Origin: Klebsiella oxytoca
Lineage (GTDB): Bacteria > Pseudomonadota > Gammaproteobacteria > Enterobacterales > Enterobacteriaceae
Direction of reading: 5' to 3'
Assembly (NCBI RefSeq): GCF_009707385.1
Contig: NZ_CP046115.1
Location: forward strand, 2,232,001-2,296,000
Length of the DNA: 64,000 bases
This document shows, in pieces, positions 39,274-49,195 of the stretch (positions are counted from its first letter, which is position 1; every line of letters begins with the position of its first letter). The position numbers and the translations under genes are program-made. Below the pieces are notes generated by a model, which saw nothing but the letters and a program-made list of their open reading frames with translations, made no database searches and was not told the origin of the DNA.

Positions 39274-41208
39274 TCAGGATGATTTACGTACCCGCAGATA
39301 CCATTCGCACAGCAGACGAACCTGCTTGCGGGTATAGCCTTTCTCCATCATGCGGTCGACAAAGTCATCGTGTTTTTTCTGCTCATCGGTTGACGTTTTG
39401 GTGTTGAACGAGATCACCGGCAACAGCTCTTCGGTATTGGAGAACATTTTCTTCTCAATAACCGTGCGCAGTTTCTCGTAGCTGGTCCAGTTTGGATTCC
39501 GCCCGTTATTGTGCGCTCTGGCGCGCAGCACGAAGTTGACTATCTCGTTACGGAAGTCTTTCGGATTACTAATTCCGGCAGGCTTTTCGATTTTTTCCAG
39601 TTCGGCATTCAGCGACTCGCGGTCAAACAGCTGGCCGGTATCCGGGTCGCGATACTCCTGATCCTGAATCCAGAAGTCGGCATAGGTGACATAACGGTCG
39701 AAAATGTTCTGCCCGTATTCCGAATAGGATTCAAGGTAAGCGGTCTGAATCTCTTTACCAATAAACTCGGCATATTTCGGGATCAGATAGCCTTTCAGGA
39801 ACTCCAGGTAACGCTCTGCCTGCTCCTGCGGGAACTGCTCGCGCTCGATTTGCTGTTCCAGGACGTAGAACAGATGCACCGGGTTAGCGGCGACTTCGGC
39901 ATGATCAAAGTTAAACACTCGCGACAGAATTTTAAATGCGAAGCGGGTAGACAAGCCGTTCATCCCCTCATCGACGCCGGCATAGTCGCGATACTCCTGA
40001 TAGGATTTCGCTTTCGGGTCGGTGTCTTTCAGGCTTTCGCCGTCATAGACGCGCATTTTCGAATAAATGCTCGAGTTCTCCGGTTCTTTCAGGCGTGACA
40101 GAATTGAGAAGCGCGACAGGGTTTCCAGAGTTCCCGGCGCGCAGGGCGCATGGGTCAGTTCACTGTTGTTAAGCAGTTTTTCATAGATGCGGATCTCTTC
40201 GGAGATTCGCAGGCAATAAGGCACCTTGACGATATACACGCGGTCGAGGAAGGCCTCATTGTTTTTGTTATTACGGAAGGTGACCCATTCCGATTCGTTC
40301 GAGTGAGCGAGGATTATCCCGTTGAACGGCAGGGCGGAGATACCCTCGGTACCATTGTAGTTGCCTTCCTGCGTAGCGGTCAGCAGCGGATGCAGCACCT
40401 TGATGGGCGCTTTAAACATCTCCACAAACTCCATCAGGCCCTGGTTCGCACGGCACAGGGCGCCGGAATAGCCGTAAGCATCCGGATCGTTCTGCGCGTA
40501 GTGTTCCAGTTTACGGATATCCACTTTCCCAACCAGCGCGGAGATGTCCTGATTGTTCTCATCGCCGGGTTCAGTTTTGGCGATGGCAATCTGCGCCAGT
40601 ATTGATGGCCAGACTTTCACCACCCGGAACTTAGTGATGTCGCCGCCGAATTCATGCAGGCGCTTGGCCGCCCACGGCGACATGATGGTCCCCAGATAGC
40701 GGTTCGGGATACCGTACTCTTTCTCGAGGATCTGCGCATCTTCCTGCGGGTTGAAGAGGCACAGCGGATGATCGTTGACCGGGCTGCGCTCTCCGTTAGC
40801 GCTAAGCACGTAAATAGGAACGCGCTGCATGAGGGACTTCAGGCGTTCAGCAAGCGATGATTTACCGCCGCCCACGGGTCCCAGCAGATACAGAATTTGT
40901 TTCTTCTCTTCCAGCCCCTGAGCGGCATGCTTTAAGTAAGAAACAATTTGCTCGATGGCATCTTCCATACCGTAAAACTCTTCAAATGCCGGATAGCGCG
41001 CGACAACCCGGTTTGAAAAGAGACGGGATAGCCTGGGTTCCAGGGCCGTATCGACCATGACCGGCTCACCGATGGCCATCAGCAATCTTTCTGCTGCATT
41101 AGCATAAGCACTGCGATCTTGCCGACAGATGGTAAGAAACTCCTGCAGTGTGAACTCTTCGTCCTTGGCAGCTTCATAGCGCTGGCGATAGTGATCGAAT
41201 ATATTCAT
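39274..41208 (-). CDS. yeaG: serine protein kinase YeaG (PrkA family)
   Basis: 644 residues from the ATG at 41208 (MNIFDHYRQRY), same length as E. coli. An AAA-like domain has Walker A GPVGGGKSSLAERL (about 109-122), and a C-terminal kinase-like region follows, ending LLCEWYLRVRKSS. In E. coli it is induced by nitrogen starvation and in stationary phase and supports adaptation to sustained starvation. A sigma-54 promoter lies about 100 bases upstream. yeaH follows. Confidence 0.96.
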   Translation of the reverse strand: MNIFDHYRQRYEAAKDEEFTLQEFLTICRQDRSAYANAAERLLMAIGEPVMVDTALEPRLSRLFSNRVVARYPAFEEFYGMEDAIEQIVSYLKHAAQGLEEKKQILYLLGPVGGGKSSLAERLKSLMQRVPIYVLSANGERSPVNDHPLCLFNPQEDAQILEKEYGIPNRYLGTIMSPWAAKRLHEFGGDITKFRVVKVWPSILAQIAIAKTEPGDENNQDISALVGKVDIRKLEHYAQNDPDAYGYSGALCRANQGLMEFVEMFKAPIKVLHPLLTATQEGNYNGTEGISALPFNGIILAHSNESEWVTFRNNKNNEAFLDRVYIVKVPYCLRISEEIRIYEKLLNNSELTHAPCAPGTLETLSRFSILSRLKEPENSSIYSKMRVYDGESLKDTDPKAKSYQEYRDYAGVDEGMNGLSTRFAFKILSRVFNFDHAEVAANPVHLFYVLEQQIEREQFPQEQAERYLEFLKGYLIPKYAEFIGKEIQTAYLESYSEYGQNIFDRYVTYADFWIQDQEYRDPDTGQLFDRESLNAELEKIEKPAGISNPKDFRNEIVNFVLRARAHNNGRNPNWTSYEKLRTVIEKKMFSNTEELLPVISFNTKTSTDEQKKHDDFVDRMMEKGYTRKQVRLLCEWYLRVRKSS

Positions 41209-41635
41209 GGCATGCCGTCCTTTCGTTTTTAGCACAGGTTGAGAGCCGTTCATATGAATAGTGGGAGCCCCCGGAAGAGGTAAGCCGTTCAGCGTTCTCT
41301 GATTCTCCAGCAACCCTTATGCCAGGTTGGCGCAGTCTCTGGATAACGTGCCCCGCATTTACTTCTTCTAAATTAAAGCGTAGATGCATTTGGAAAACTT
41401 GCATGAGGCAGAAAATCAATTTCAATGACATATCAATAACTCATCCGGAAAAGCGGGCTCTTTTTTGCTCCTTGTGCCCGATAGCGTCACGGCGCCGTCA
41501 TTTAGTTGTCAGTTTGTGGTCATATGACGATGGGAAATTGGTTAGTTCTGTGTAATGACAGGTAAAGAATTTGAGGCATGACGTATACAACGTTAAACTG
41601 CCAGCGCTGATAATTTGACAACAGGAATATGGATC
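41209..41635. other. yeaG/mipA divergent intergenic region
   Basis: This 427-bp region holds the sigma-54 promoter of yeaG (41309-41325) and the mipA leader. I see no clear NtrC site (TGCACC-N5-GGTGCA) by eye and no coding frame worth calling. Confidence 0.5.
41309..41325 (-). promoter_or_regulatory. sigma-54 promoter of yeaG-yeaH
   Basis: On the minus strand, CTGGCATAAGGGTTGCT fits the -24/-12 consensus (TGGCAY-N5-TTGCW) with GG and GC exactly ten bases apart. The predicted start is near 41298, giving a leader of about 90 bases. E. coli yeaG is known to be sigma-54/NtrC dependent, so the match is functionally expected. Confidence 0.88.
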
Positions 41636-42382
41636 GTGACTAAAATCAAACTTCTGGCACTAGGTGTGTTGATTGCGACCTCAGCATCCGCCGTACACGC
41701 TGAAGGGAAGTTCACTTTAGGGGCGGGTGTAGGTGTCGTTGAACATCCGTACAAGCAATATGATGCTGATGTTTACCCGGTGCCCGTTATTAATTATGAA
41801 GGTGATAACTTCTGGTTTCGCGGTTTAGGTGGTGGTTACTACCTGTGGAATGATACCAGCGATAAGCTCTCCTTGACCGCATACTGGTCGCCGATGTTCT
41901 TTAAACCAGGCGATAGCGATAGCGAGCAAATGCGCCGTCTGGACAGACGTAAATCGACGATGATGGCCGGTCTTTCCTACGTTCACAATACCCGTTACGG
42001 TTTCCTGCGCACTACGCTGGCAGGCGACACGTTGGATAACAGCAACGGTGTTGTGTGGGATCTGGCGTGGCTGTATCGCTATACCAACGGTAACCTGACG
42101 ATAACGCCGGGTATTGGCGTTGAATGGAACAGCGATAACCAGAATGAGTACTACTATGGCGTTTCGAAGCATGAGTCGAATCGCAGCGGCATGCGCAGCT
42201 ACGATCCGGACAGCAGCTGGAACCCGTATCTGGAGCTATCGGCAAACTATCGTTTCCTCGGCGACTGGAGCGTATATGGCGCTGCGCGCTATACCCGTCT
42301 GTCTGATGAAATCACCGATAGCCCGATGGTCGATAAGTCCTGGAGCGGCGTAATATCTACGGGCGTGACTTACACCTTCTGA
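41636..42382 (+). CDS. mipA: MltA-interacting protein MipA
   Basis: 248 residues from a GTG at 41636 (VTKIKLLALGVLIATSAS), chosen to match E. coli; the frame's earlier TTG is unlikely. It has a signal peptide ending AVHA. The mature protein is an MipA/OmpV-type outer-membrane beta-barrel with many aromatic turns (RGLGGGYYLWN, YARYTRLSDE-like) ending in VTYTF. In E. coli it bridges MltA and PBP1B in murein synthesis. A perfect terminator follows. Confidence 0.95.
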   Translation: MTKIKLLALGVLIATSASAVHAEGKFTLGAGVGVVEHPYKQYDADVYPVPVINYEGDNFWFRGLGGGYYLWNDTSDKLSLTAYWSPMFFKPGDSDSEQMRRLDRRKSTMMAGLSYVHNTRYGFLRTTLAGDTLDNSNGVVWDLAWLYRYTNGNLTITPGIGVEWNSDNQNEYYYGVSKHESNRSGMRSYDPDSSWNPYLELSANYRFLGDWSVYGAARYTRLSDEITDSPMVDKSWSGVISTGVTYTF

Positions 42383-42412
42383 TAGTGCTTTATCACAGGG
42401 CAATTTGTGCAT

Positions 42413-42439
42413 CAAAACAGGGCGTAATGCCCTGTTTTG
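42413..42439 (+). terminator. mipA terminator
   Basis: CAAAACAGGGC and GCCCTGTTTTG form an 11-bp perfect stem with a GTAAT loop. Confidence 0.88.
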
Positions 42440-42474
42440 CATTACGGTGGTGCAATCATTCCCGGGAGGTATCT

Positions 42475-43329
42475 ATGACAGAAAGGACAATCAGTTTTGG
42501 CGAGCATTCAGCGGTTCCCGTTATTGGGCAAGGGACCTGGTATATGGGAGAAAACCCGGCATTGCGCGCCCAGGAGGCCGCTGCACTCCGTGCGGGCATC
42601 GACCTTGGGTTAACGGTTATCGATACGGCGGAAATGTATGCTGACGGCGAAGCCGAAGAGGTGGTCGGCGAGGCCATCCGCGGACAACGGGACCGGGTGA
42701 CGCTGGTCTCTAAAGTCTATCCGTGGAATGCGGGAGGGCGCAAAATAGCCAGCGCCTGCGAGGCCAGCCTGCGCCGTCTGAATACCGACTATCTGGATCT
42801 CTACCTGCTGCACTGGCGCGGTGATTATTCGCTGCAGGAGACGGTTGAAGGTATGGAGGCGCTGGTAGCGCAGGGCAAAATTCGTCGTTGGGGCGTATCG
42901 AATCTTGATTTTGATGATATGCAACAGCTCTGGCAGGTGGAGGGGGGCGAACAGTGCGCGACCAATCAGGTGCTTTACCATCTGGCTTCCCGCGGGATTG
43001 AGTATGATCTCCTGCCATGGTGTCAGCAGCAGCGGCTGCCGGTGATGGCGTATTGCCCGCTGGCTCAGGCCGGTCGACTGCGCGATGGACTTTTAAATCA
43101 TACCGTTGTGAAAAATATTGCGCAGGAGCGGGGCGTGACCGCAGCGCAGGTTCTGCTGGCCTGGGTTATCAGCCATCGGGGCGTTATAGCGATCCCTAAA
43201 GCGTCAGATATCGATCACGTAGAGCAGAATGCCGCGGCGCTGAATATTGTGCTGACCGCTGAAGAACTGGCGCTTCTGGATAAGGCCTACCCTGCGCCAG
43301 GCAGAAAAACGCCGCTGGATATGGTCTGA
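42475..43329 (+). CDS. yeaE: aldo/keto reductase YeaE (methylglyoxal reductase)
   Basis: 284 residues from the ATG at 42475 (GGGAGG upstream). The aldo-keto reductase tetrad is visible: Asp and Tyr in DTAEMYADGEAE, Lys in LVSKVYPWN, His in LLHWRGD. The NADPH site segment AIPKASDIDHVEQNAAAL lies near the C terminus. In E. coli YeaE reduces methylglyoxal. It lies downstream of mipA but behind its terminator, so it likely has its own promoter. Confidence 0.94.
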   Translation: MTERTISFGEHSAVPVIGQGTWYMGENPALRAQEAAALRAGIDLGLTVIDTAEMYADGEAEEVVGEAIRGQRDRVTLVSKVYPWNAGGRKIASACEASLRRLNTDYLDLYLLHWRGDYSLQETVEGMEALVAQGKIRRWGVSNLDFDDMQQLWQVEGGEQCATNQVLYHLASRGIEYDLLPWCQQQRLPVMAYCPLAQAGRLRDGLLNHTVVKNIAQERGVTAAQVLLAWVISHRGVIAIPKASDIDHVEQNAAALNIVLTAEELALLDKAYPAPGRKTPLDMV

Positions 43330-43447
43330 AATAAACATTCACTCTTTATCCCGTACGCATATAAGCCTGCGGCTTAAGGTATTGCAGACCGGGCCAGGCG
43401 TGAGCCGCCGCCCGGTACAAAGGCGAAAACCGGTTTACTGTGTGAGC

Positions 43448-44332
43448 TTAGCGTTTCACTACGCGAATGGTTTGCGCCAGGCGGGAAGGTTTCTCTTCGC
43501 TGGCCTTCTGCGGTTCGGTCACGCAGCAGCTTTCTACACACACGAAGGTTTTGTAGCCATCATCCGGCATGTCGCCCATGCTTACTGACAGCGCCGGGCC
43601 CGGGTTCCAGCCCACCACGTTGCTGTTATGATGATGAGTGACATCAATATTGCGATTCAGCGCATCGTCGTGAATCACGCTGCAGGTTTCGGCATTCAGA
43701 TATACACGATCGGTCCGGTCAGGGAAGGTCTGTACGCCGTTGCTTAATACGCCTTCTTCGGCGTTATTCACTTTATCAATATAACGCTCGCCCAGACCGC
43801 TGACTTTCACTGCTGCAATATCACCGACGTTGAAATAGGTGTGCAGGGCGGAAGTGGTTTCAAATTCACCGTGTGCTTCCAGCTCAATTTCGCAGGTTGT
43901 GCCCAGTTTGAAACGCGCTAACAGGGTGAACTCGTGTGGCCAGTACTGGCGGGTAGCATCGCTGCTTTTCAGTTCAAAAGTCAGCACGACGCCGTTGTCA
44001 TCTTCATCATGCCCTTTCAGAGACCACGGCAGGTTGCGGGCGAAACCGTGTGACGGCAGGCCTTGTTGAGCCGACGGGCCGAACCATGGCCAGCAAATCG
44101 GCACGCCGCCGCGCAGGGCTACGCCATTTTTAAACGGGGTATTACCGCTGAGCCACAGAACTTCTTCCTCACCAGCAGGCTTCCAGGAGAGCAGATGAGC
44201 GCCCTGGAACGCAACCGAGGCTTTAACCTGCGGATGCTCAACGACGATTAACTCCAGGTCATCAAGCTGGCGACGGGAGAGGACAGGGGTAAGCTGTTCG
44301 AGAACCGGGAGAGCAAAAATTTTATTAATCAT
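43448..44332 (-). CDS. yeaD: D-hexose-6-phosphate epimerase-like protein YeaD
   Basis: 294 residues, aldose-1-epimerase fold. Visible are GAHLLSWKPAGEEEVLWLS, RGGVPICWPWFGP, the catalytic His in HTYFNVGD and VGWNPGPA. It probably interconverts anomers of glucose-6-phosphate. It follows gapA on the same strand, separated by the gapA terminator, as in E. coli. A late segment ESCCVTEPQKASEEKP differs from E. coli but lies outside the active site. Confidence 0.94.
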   Translation of the reverse strand: MINKIFALPVLEQLTPVLSRRQLDDLELIVVEHPQVKASVAFQGAHLLSWKPAGEEEVLWLSGNTPFKNGVALRGGVPICWPWFGPSAQQGLPSHGFARNLPWSLKGHDEDDNGVVLTFELKSSDATRQYWPHEFTLLARFKLGTTCEIELEAHGEFETTSALHTYFNVGDIAAVKVSGLGERYIDKVNNAEEGVLSNGVQTFPDRTDRVYLNAETCSVIHDDALNRNIDVTHHHNSNVVGWNPGPALSVSMGDMPDDGYKTFVCVESCCVTEPQKASEEKPSRLAQTIRVVKR

Positions 44333-44356
44333 TACGCAATCCTTTAATGCTCAGAT

Positions 44357-44384
44357 AAAAAAAGAGCGACCGAAGTCGCTCTTG
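44357..44384 (-). terminator. gapA terminator
   Basis: On the minus strand AGAGCGAC-TTCG-GTCGCTCT is followed by seven T's, 22 bases beyond the gapA stop. It is a tetraloop-closed strong terminator. Confidence 0.95.
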
Positions 44385-44406
44385 CAGATTACTGTCTCAT
44401 CTCAAC

Positions 44407-45414
<1,008 letters not shown>

Positions 45415-45475
45415 CTATTTGTTAGTGAATAAAAGGTTGCCTGTAAAATTACAAAAACCTTACGCAGCGTCAAGC

Positions 45476-45487
45476 GGAATCGTGTCA
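45476..45487. promoter_or_regulatory. Cra-like site upstream of gapA
   Basis: GGAATCGTGTCA matches the Cra core TGAATCGTTTCA at 10 of 12 positions and lies about 75 bases before the gapA start. Cra control of gapA is established in E. coli; this site is inferred. Confidence 0.5.
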
Positions 45488-45608
45488 ATCATTGCGACAA
45501 ATCAATCCAGAGCATGCCTTTGCGCGACTGATTTATCCCACTTTCCCTTTGAGCCCAATTCCATATGGGGGCTGCGCCCGGAATTTTAAAGGTCATTCGA
45601 GATAAAAA

Positions 45609-45624
45609 TGTGATACATATCACA
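45609..45624. promoter_or_regulatory. CRP-binding site between gapA and msrB
   Basis: TGTGATACATATCACA is a perfect TGTGA-N6-TCACA palindrome with flanking A/T (AAA and ATT). It lies about 207 bp from gapA and 117 bp from msrB. Confidence 0.85.
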
Positions 45625-45740
45625 ATTGTGTGGCTGCCTTTTGGCGTCGCCTAAGTTTAGAACAAAAGTTTACGCTTCATTGTTAATATTTTGTTAGAAT
45701 TAACCTGAAAAGTTGTCCTTTCACAGCGAGAAGTAAGCCC

Positions 45741-46154
45741 ATGTCGAATAAACCCTCTTCGGACGAGCTCAAGAAAAATTTGAGTGAAATGCAGTTTTAC
45801 GTGACGCAAAATCACGGTACTGAACCGCCGTTCACCGGGCGGCTACTCCACAATAAACACGATGGTGTCTATCACTGCCTGGTGTGCGGCGCACCGCTGT
45901 TTAACTCACAAACCAAGTATGATTCAGGCTGCGGCTGGCCGAGCTTTTATGAGCCGGTAAGCGATGACGCTATCCGCTACCTCAATGACTACTCGCACGG
46001 TATGCAGCGCACGGAAATTCGCTGTGGAAACTGCGATGCTCACCTTGGACATGTTTTCCCGGATGGTCCTCAGCCCACCGGTGAGCGTTTTTGTGTAAAT
46101 TCGGCCTCTTTAAGCTTCACTAATGATGAAAACGGTGAGCAAATCAAAGGTTGA
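45741..46154 (+). CDS. msrB: peptide-methionine (R)-S-oxide reductase MsrB
   Basis: 137 residues, the E. coli length. Structural zinc cysteines are in CLVCGAPLF and [13 protein letters not shown], the SelR-fold segment is [11 protein letters not shown], and the catalytic Cys is in [11 protein letters not shown]. It repairs oxidised methionine in proteins in the cytoplasm. It is divergent from gapA. yeaC begins 43 bp downstream on the same strand. Confidence 0.97.
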   Translation: MSNKPSSDELKKNLSEMQFYVTQNHGTEPPFTGRLLHNKHDGVYHCLVCGAPLFNSQTKYDSGCGWPSFYEPVSDDAIRYLNDYSHGMQRTEIRCGNCDAHLGHVFPDGPQPTGERFCVNSASLSFTNDENGEQIKG

Positions 46155-46197
46155 AAAAACGATTCAGCAAATTATTCCAAAACGGGGTTCGCGGAAG

Positions 46198-46473
46198 ATG
46201 GATATTGATCGGATTATCGATAGCATGACGCCGGAAGTTTATCAGCGTCTGGCGACGGCGGTAGAGCTGGGAAAATGGCCGGATGGCGTGGCGTTGACTG
46301 ATGAACAGAAAGAGAACAGCCTGCAGCTGGTAATGCTTTGGCAGGCGCGACATAACGTGGACGCGCAGCATATGACCATCGATACCAACGGGCAGATGGT
46401 GATGAAAAGCAAACAGCAGCTGAAAGTGGACTTTGGTATTACGCCGGCACCCATCGCGACGTTCAAATCCTGA
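46198..46473 (+). CDS. yeaC: DUF1315 protein YeaC
   Basis: 91 residues from the ATG at 46198 (MDIDRIIDSMTPEVYQRL), matching E. coli YeaC (90). The longer frame back to 46123 overlaps msrB and has no support. It is a small soluble protein with conserved segments ELGKWPDGVALT and VMLWQARHN; function unknown. It is probably cotranscribed with msrB and ends at the terminator at 46492. Confidence 0.93.
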   Translation: MDIDRIIDSMTPEVYQRLATAVELGKWPDGVALTDEQKENSLQLVMLWQARHNVDAQHMTIDTNGQMVMKSKQQLKVDFGITPAPIATFKS

Positions 46474-46491
46474 GTCTGAACAAACTTGCGC

Positions 46492-46519
46492 AGCCCGGCC
46501 AATCAATAGCCGGGCTTTG
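46492..46519 (+). terminator. msrB-yeaC terminator
   Basis: AGCCCGGC and GCCGGGCT form an 8-bp stem with a 9-base loop, followed by TT. It may also serve the convergent HNH gene. Confidence 0.75.
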
Positions 46520-46532
46520 ATGCGCAACGGCG

Positions 46533-46877
46533 TTATTTCTTGTTCATCATCGCCTTAAGATCGGCGAAAGGATTGTATTTCGCTTCGCCGACGGCTTTCT
46601 GCGCATCTTCGCCAGCCACCACCGTGGAACCATACTGGTCGGCCTCGGTGTATTTTGAGTGCTCATGATCGTGGCAGTACAGGCACAGCATCTCCCAGTT
46701 ACTGCCATCTTCCGGGTTATTGGAGTGGTCGTGGTCGATATGGTGTACCGTCAGTTCACGCAGGTTTGAATAGACAAACTCACGCGAGCAGCGTCCGCAA
46801 ACCCACGGGAAGAGCTTCAGCGCTTTTTCACGGTAACCGACTTCCAGACGGGCGTAGTTTATCGGGATATAAGCCAT
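46533..46877 (-). CDS. yajD: YajD-family HNH endonuclease-like protein
   Basis: About 114 residues from the ATG at 46877, which has AAGG at suitable distance; an ATG at 46886 is also in frame. The HNH fold is clear: zinc-type CGRCSREF, the HNH core LTVHHIDHDHSNNPEDGSNWEMLC, and CLYCHDHEHSKY. It ends in FADLKAMMNKK, nearly identical to E. coli YajD. In E. coli yajD is near 9 minutes, so this is a different location. DNA cleavage has not been shown, to my knowledge; function unknown. Confidence 0.88.
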   Translation of the reverse strand: MAYIPINYARLEVGYREKALKLFPWVCGRCSREFVYSNLRELTVHHIDHDHSNNPEDGSNWEMLCLYCHDHEHSKYTEADQYGSTVVAGEDAQKAVGEAKYNPFADLKAMMNKK

Positions 46878-46975
46878 AATACCCATGCCTTTTGTTGAAA
46901 TGAAAAGCTGCGCCGGTCAGGCGCAGCGGAATGTGGCTATCATAACCTATTGTTGATAGGGTGACACAGAGCAGA

Positions 46976-48229
46976 TCAGTGTTTGATTCCCAGCGACTCG
47001 GCCAGCTGTTTCGCTAACTGGTTTTTGTCATCCGCGCCGTACTCCCAGAACATCGCGCCTCCCAGCCCCTTACTCTTGATATAGTCGGCCTTAATCGCCA
47101 CCGAACGCGGGTTTTCGTAAGAAAGCGCAAACAGCGCTTTGCCGTCCGCGGATTGAACCGACAGCCACGGCACTTTTGCTTCATCATCCCAATGCTGAGT
47201 AAAACGTTTCTGCGGATCGTTGATTAACTTCGCCACAATATCGTTGTATTTCACATAAGTATCTTTCGTCAGGTCGACACCCAGCGATTTGAATAGCTCA
47301 ATCTGCTGCGCCGCAAAGTAGGGCTGGGTAGCCGGGTTCTTCTGCGCATCCGGTTTGCTCCAGTCAATACCCGGTTCGACGGCACGTTTGGGTACCCGGC
47401 CATAGAAACCAATCCCGAGATTCATCTGGCTCGGCTTTAAACCAGCGGCAATGTAGTTGTTGACCACAAAATCAGCGCTGTATTTATCCGCTTCCGCTAC
47501 CGTCGGCCAGCGGGTTGAATCGTACAGATTAGAGTTGAAGTATTGGGTGCCATAAGCCATGTCGTAGGTCATCAGGTTGATATAATCGAGCGATGGCGCA
47601 ATTGCCTTTACGTCTACCCAGCTTTTTGGACTTTCAGCATTTGCGCCCACGGCGATGGTCACCAGTTTTTTATTGCCCACCGCCGCGCGCAGCTCTTTCA
47701 GCAGGGCGGTAAAATTATCCCGATCCGCCGGTTGACTGGCGACCAGTCCCCATGCGCCGTTAACCGGATACTCCCAATCGAGGTCGATCCCATCAAGACC
47801 ATACTTTTCAATAATCTCCTGTACCGACTGAATAAACACTGCCCGGGTTTCCTTGGTTGCCGCCGCGCCGGAGAATCCGCGAGCTCCCCAGCCGCCGACG
47901 GAAAGTAGAACTTTCAGATTCGGGTTTTGCTGACGTAAGGTGGGAATTTTCAGTAAATCAGCCTGTACTTTCGGCGACAGCCAAATTTGATGCAGTCTGC
48001 TGGGGTCTTTCAGGGCGTCGTTGGTTTCGTCTTTTTCGTCGTTATAGACCAGACCAAACGAGTAGTTGAGATGGGTGATCTGGCGGACGTCCAGTTTATC
48101 GATGTCGCCGCCAGGGCCAGCAGTGACATCGCCGCCGCCGTTAAAATAGCCGACGGACATCAGTGAGTTAGCGGAAACAGCGCTTGCGCAGAGCAGGGGT
48201 AAAGCTGCCAGTAAAGGCAAAAGTTTCAT
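46976..48229 (-). CDS. secreted GH18 chitinase
   Basis: 417 residues from the ATG at 48229 (GAGGAAC upstream). It has a signal peptide MKLLPLLAALPLLCASAVSA. The glycosyl hydrolase 18 barrel contains the catalytic DxxDxDxE motif in LDGIDLDWEYP (about 145-155), SVGGWG upstream and the substrate loop MTYDMAYG. It ends MFWEYGADDKNQLAKQL. It cleaves beta-1,4-N-acetylglucosamine polymers; the exact chain specificity is unknown. There is no separate binding domain. It is absent from this locus in E. coli K-12. Confidence 0.88.
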   Translation of the reverse strand: MKLLPLLAALPLLCASAVSANSLMSVGYFNGGGDVTAGPGGDIDKLDVRQITHLNYSFGLVYNDEKDETNDALKDPSRLHQIWLSPKVQADLLKIPTLRQQNPNLKVLLSVGGWGARGFSGAAATKETRAVFIQSVQEIIEKYGLDGIDLDWEYPVNGAWGLVASQPADRDNFTALLKELRAAVGNKKLVTIAVGANAESPKSWVDVKAIAPSLDYINLMTYDMAYGTQYFNSNLYDSTRWPTVAEADKYSADFVVNNYIAAGLKPSQMNLGIGFYGRVPKRAVEPGIDWSKPDAQKNPATQPYFAAQQIELFKSLGVDLTKDTYVKYNDIVAKLINDPQKRFTQHWDDEAKVPWLSVQSADGKALFALSYENPRSVAIKADYIKSKGLGGAMFWEYGADDKNQLAKQLAESLGIKH

Positions 48230-48543
48230 ATCAGTTCCTCTTTGACTTAGAAATACAAACACGCCACGGAAATGGCGTGGCGAAAAAAACAGCTCGTGCA
48301 GGCTAGCATCTTCCGCGGGGCAAAACTGCGAAGGCGTTCACGGCTGCATCAGCGAAGCGGTAGATTGCTGGAGGTATCAGGGCAGCTAACACTACCGAAT
48401 GATGCCGGTCTGTGTTGCCCCTTGAGTCATGCTGTTGCGACGCGCGCTGATGCTGTTTTTATTTTGGTATCAGCACGCGCAAAGTTTCACCGGAGGAGAT
48501 TGCTGAGATAACGCGCCGACAGGGCTTAGCCTGTCGGCACGGG
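48230..48543. other. chitinase upstream region and pncA terminator
   Basis: This 314-bp region holds two hairpins: CACGCCA...TGGCGTG (about 48261-48280), close before the chitinase start, and the pncA hairpin GCCGACAGG...CCTGTCGGC (48515-48538). A longer imperfect palindrome GCGCGCTGAT...GTATCAGCACGCGC lies near 48443-48482. No gene is seen. Confidence 0.55.
48515..48538 (-). terminator. pncA terminator
   Basis: A 9-bp perfect stem lies six bases beyond the pncA stop; the T run is weak. Confidence 0.65.
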
Positions 48544-49185
48544 TTACGCCTGGGTTTCCAGCCAGTCATCGAGGGTATACAGGGTGGCGCCTGCGGCGGC
48601 CATCTCCATAAACGCCAGATTGCTGTCCTGCGGCTGAATGTTCACCCCGCGGCAGCCGTCGGTAATCACGTTAACGCTATAGCCCAGATTGAGAGCGTCG
48701 AGCACGGTGAACTTGACGCAGTAGTCGGTGGCCAGACCCAGCACCGTGAGTTCAGTAATCCCACGCTCGCGCAGCCACGCATCGAGCTGGGTTTTCTGCC
48801 GGTGGCCGTTGTCGAAAAAGGCGCTGTAGCTGTCAATGTCTGGGTTTTCACCTTTATGGAACACGGCGGCGATATGCTGCTGCTTGAGGAGCGGATGTAG
48901 CGCCGCGCCTTCGCTGTTTTGCACGCAGTGATCCGGCCAAAAGGTCTGCGCCAGGCCATCGAGCTCGCCCTGAGTATAGGGTTCGACCTGATGCTGGCTG
49001 GCAAAGCTGCCGTGATTCGCCGGGTGCCAGTCCTGGCTGGCAACTACCGTTTCGTCCCGCGCCAGGCTCCAGTCGATAAGCCGGTTGGCGACATCCACCG
49101 TGCTATCGCCCTGCGGGACGGCAAGTGCGCCACCGGCGCAAAAATCATTTTGTAAATCCACCAGTAGCAGCGCGCGCTGGGTCAT
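48544..49185 (-). CDS. pncA: nicotinamidase PncA
   Basis: 213 residues from the ATG at 49185 (AAGGAGGAG upstream). It deaminates nicotinamide to nicotinate in NAD salvage. The catalytic triad elements are visible: Asp in DLQNDFCAGGAL, Lys in FHKGENPD, Cys in GLATDYCVKFT. Metal ligands lie in SQDWHPANHGSF. It begins ten bases after the ansA stop, so the two form an operon. Confidence 0.97.
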   Translation of the reverse strand: MTQRALLLVDLQNDFCAGGALAVPQGDSTVDVANRLIDWSLARDETVVASQDWHPANHGSFASQHQVEPYTQGELDGLAQTFWPDHCVQNSEGAALHPLLKQQHIAAVFHKGENPDIDSYSAFFDNGHRQKTQLDAWLRERGITELTVLGLATDYCVKFTVLDALNLGYSVNVITDGCRGVNIQPQDSNLAFMEMAAAGATLYTLDDWLETQA

Positions 49186-49195
49186 GTGCTCCTCC

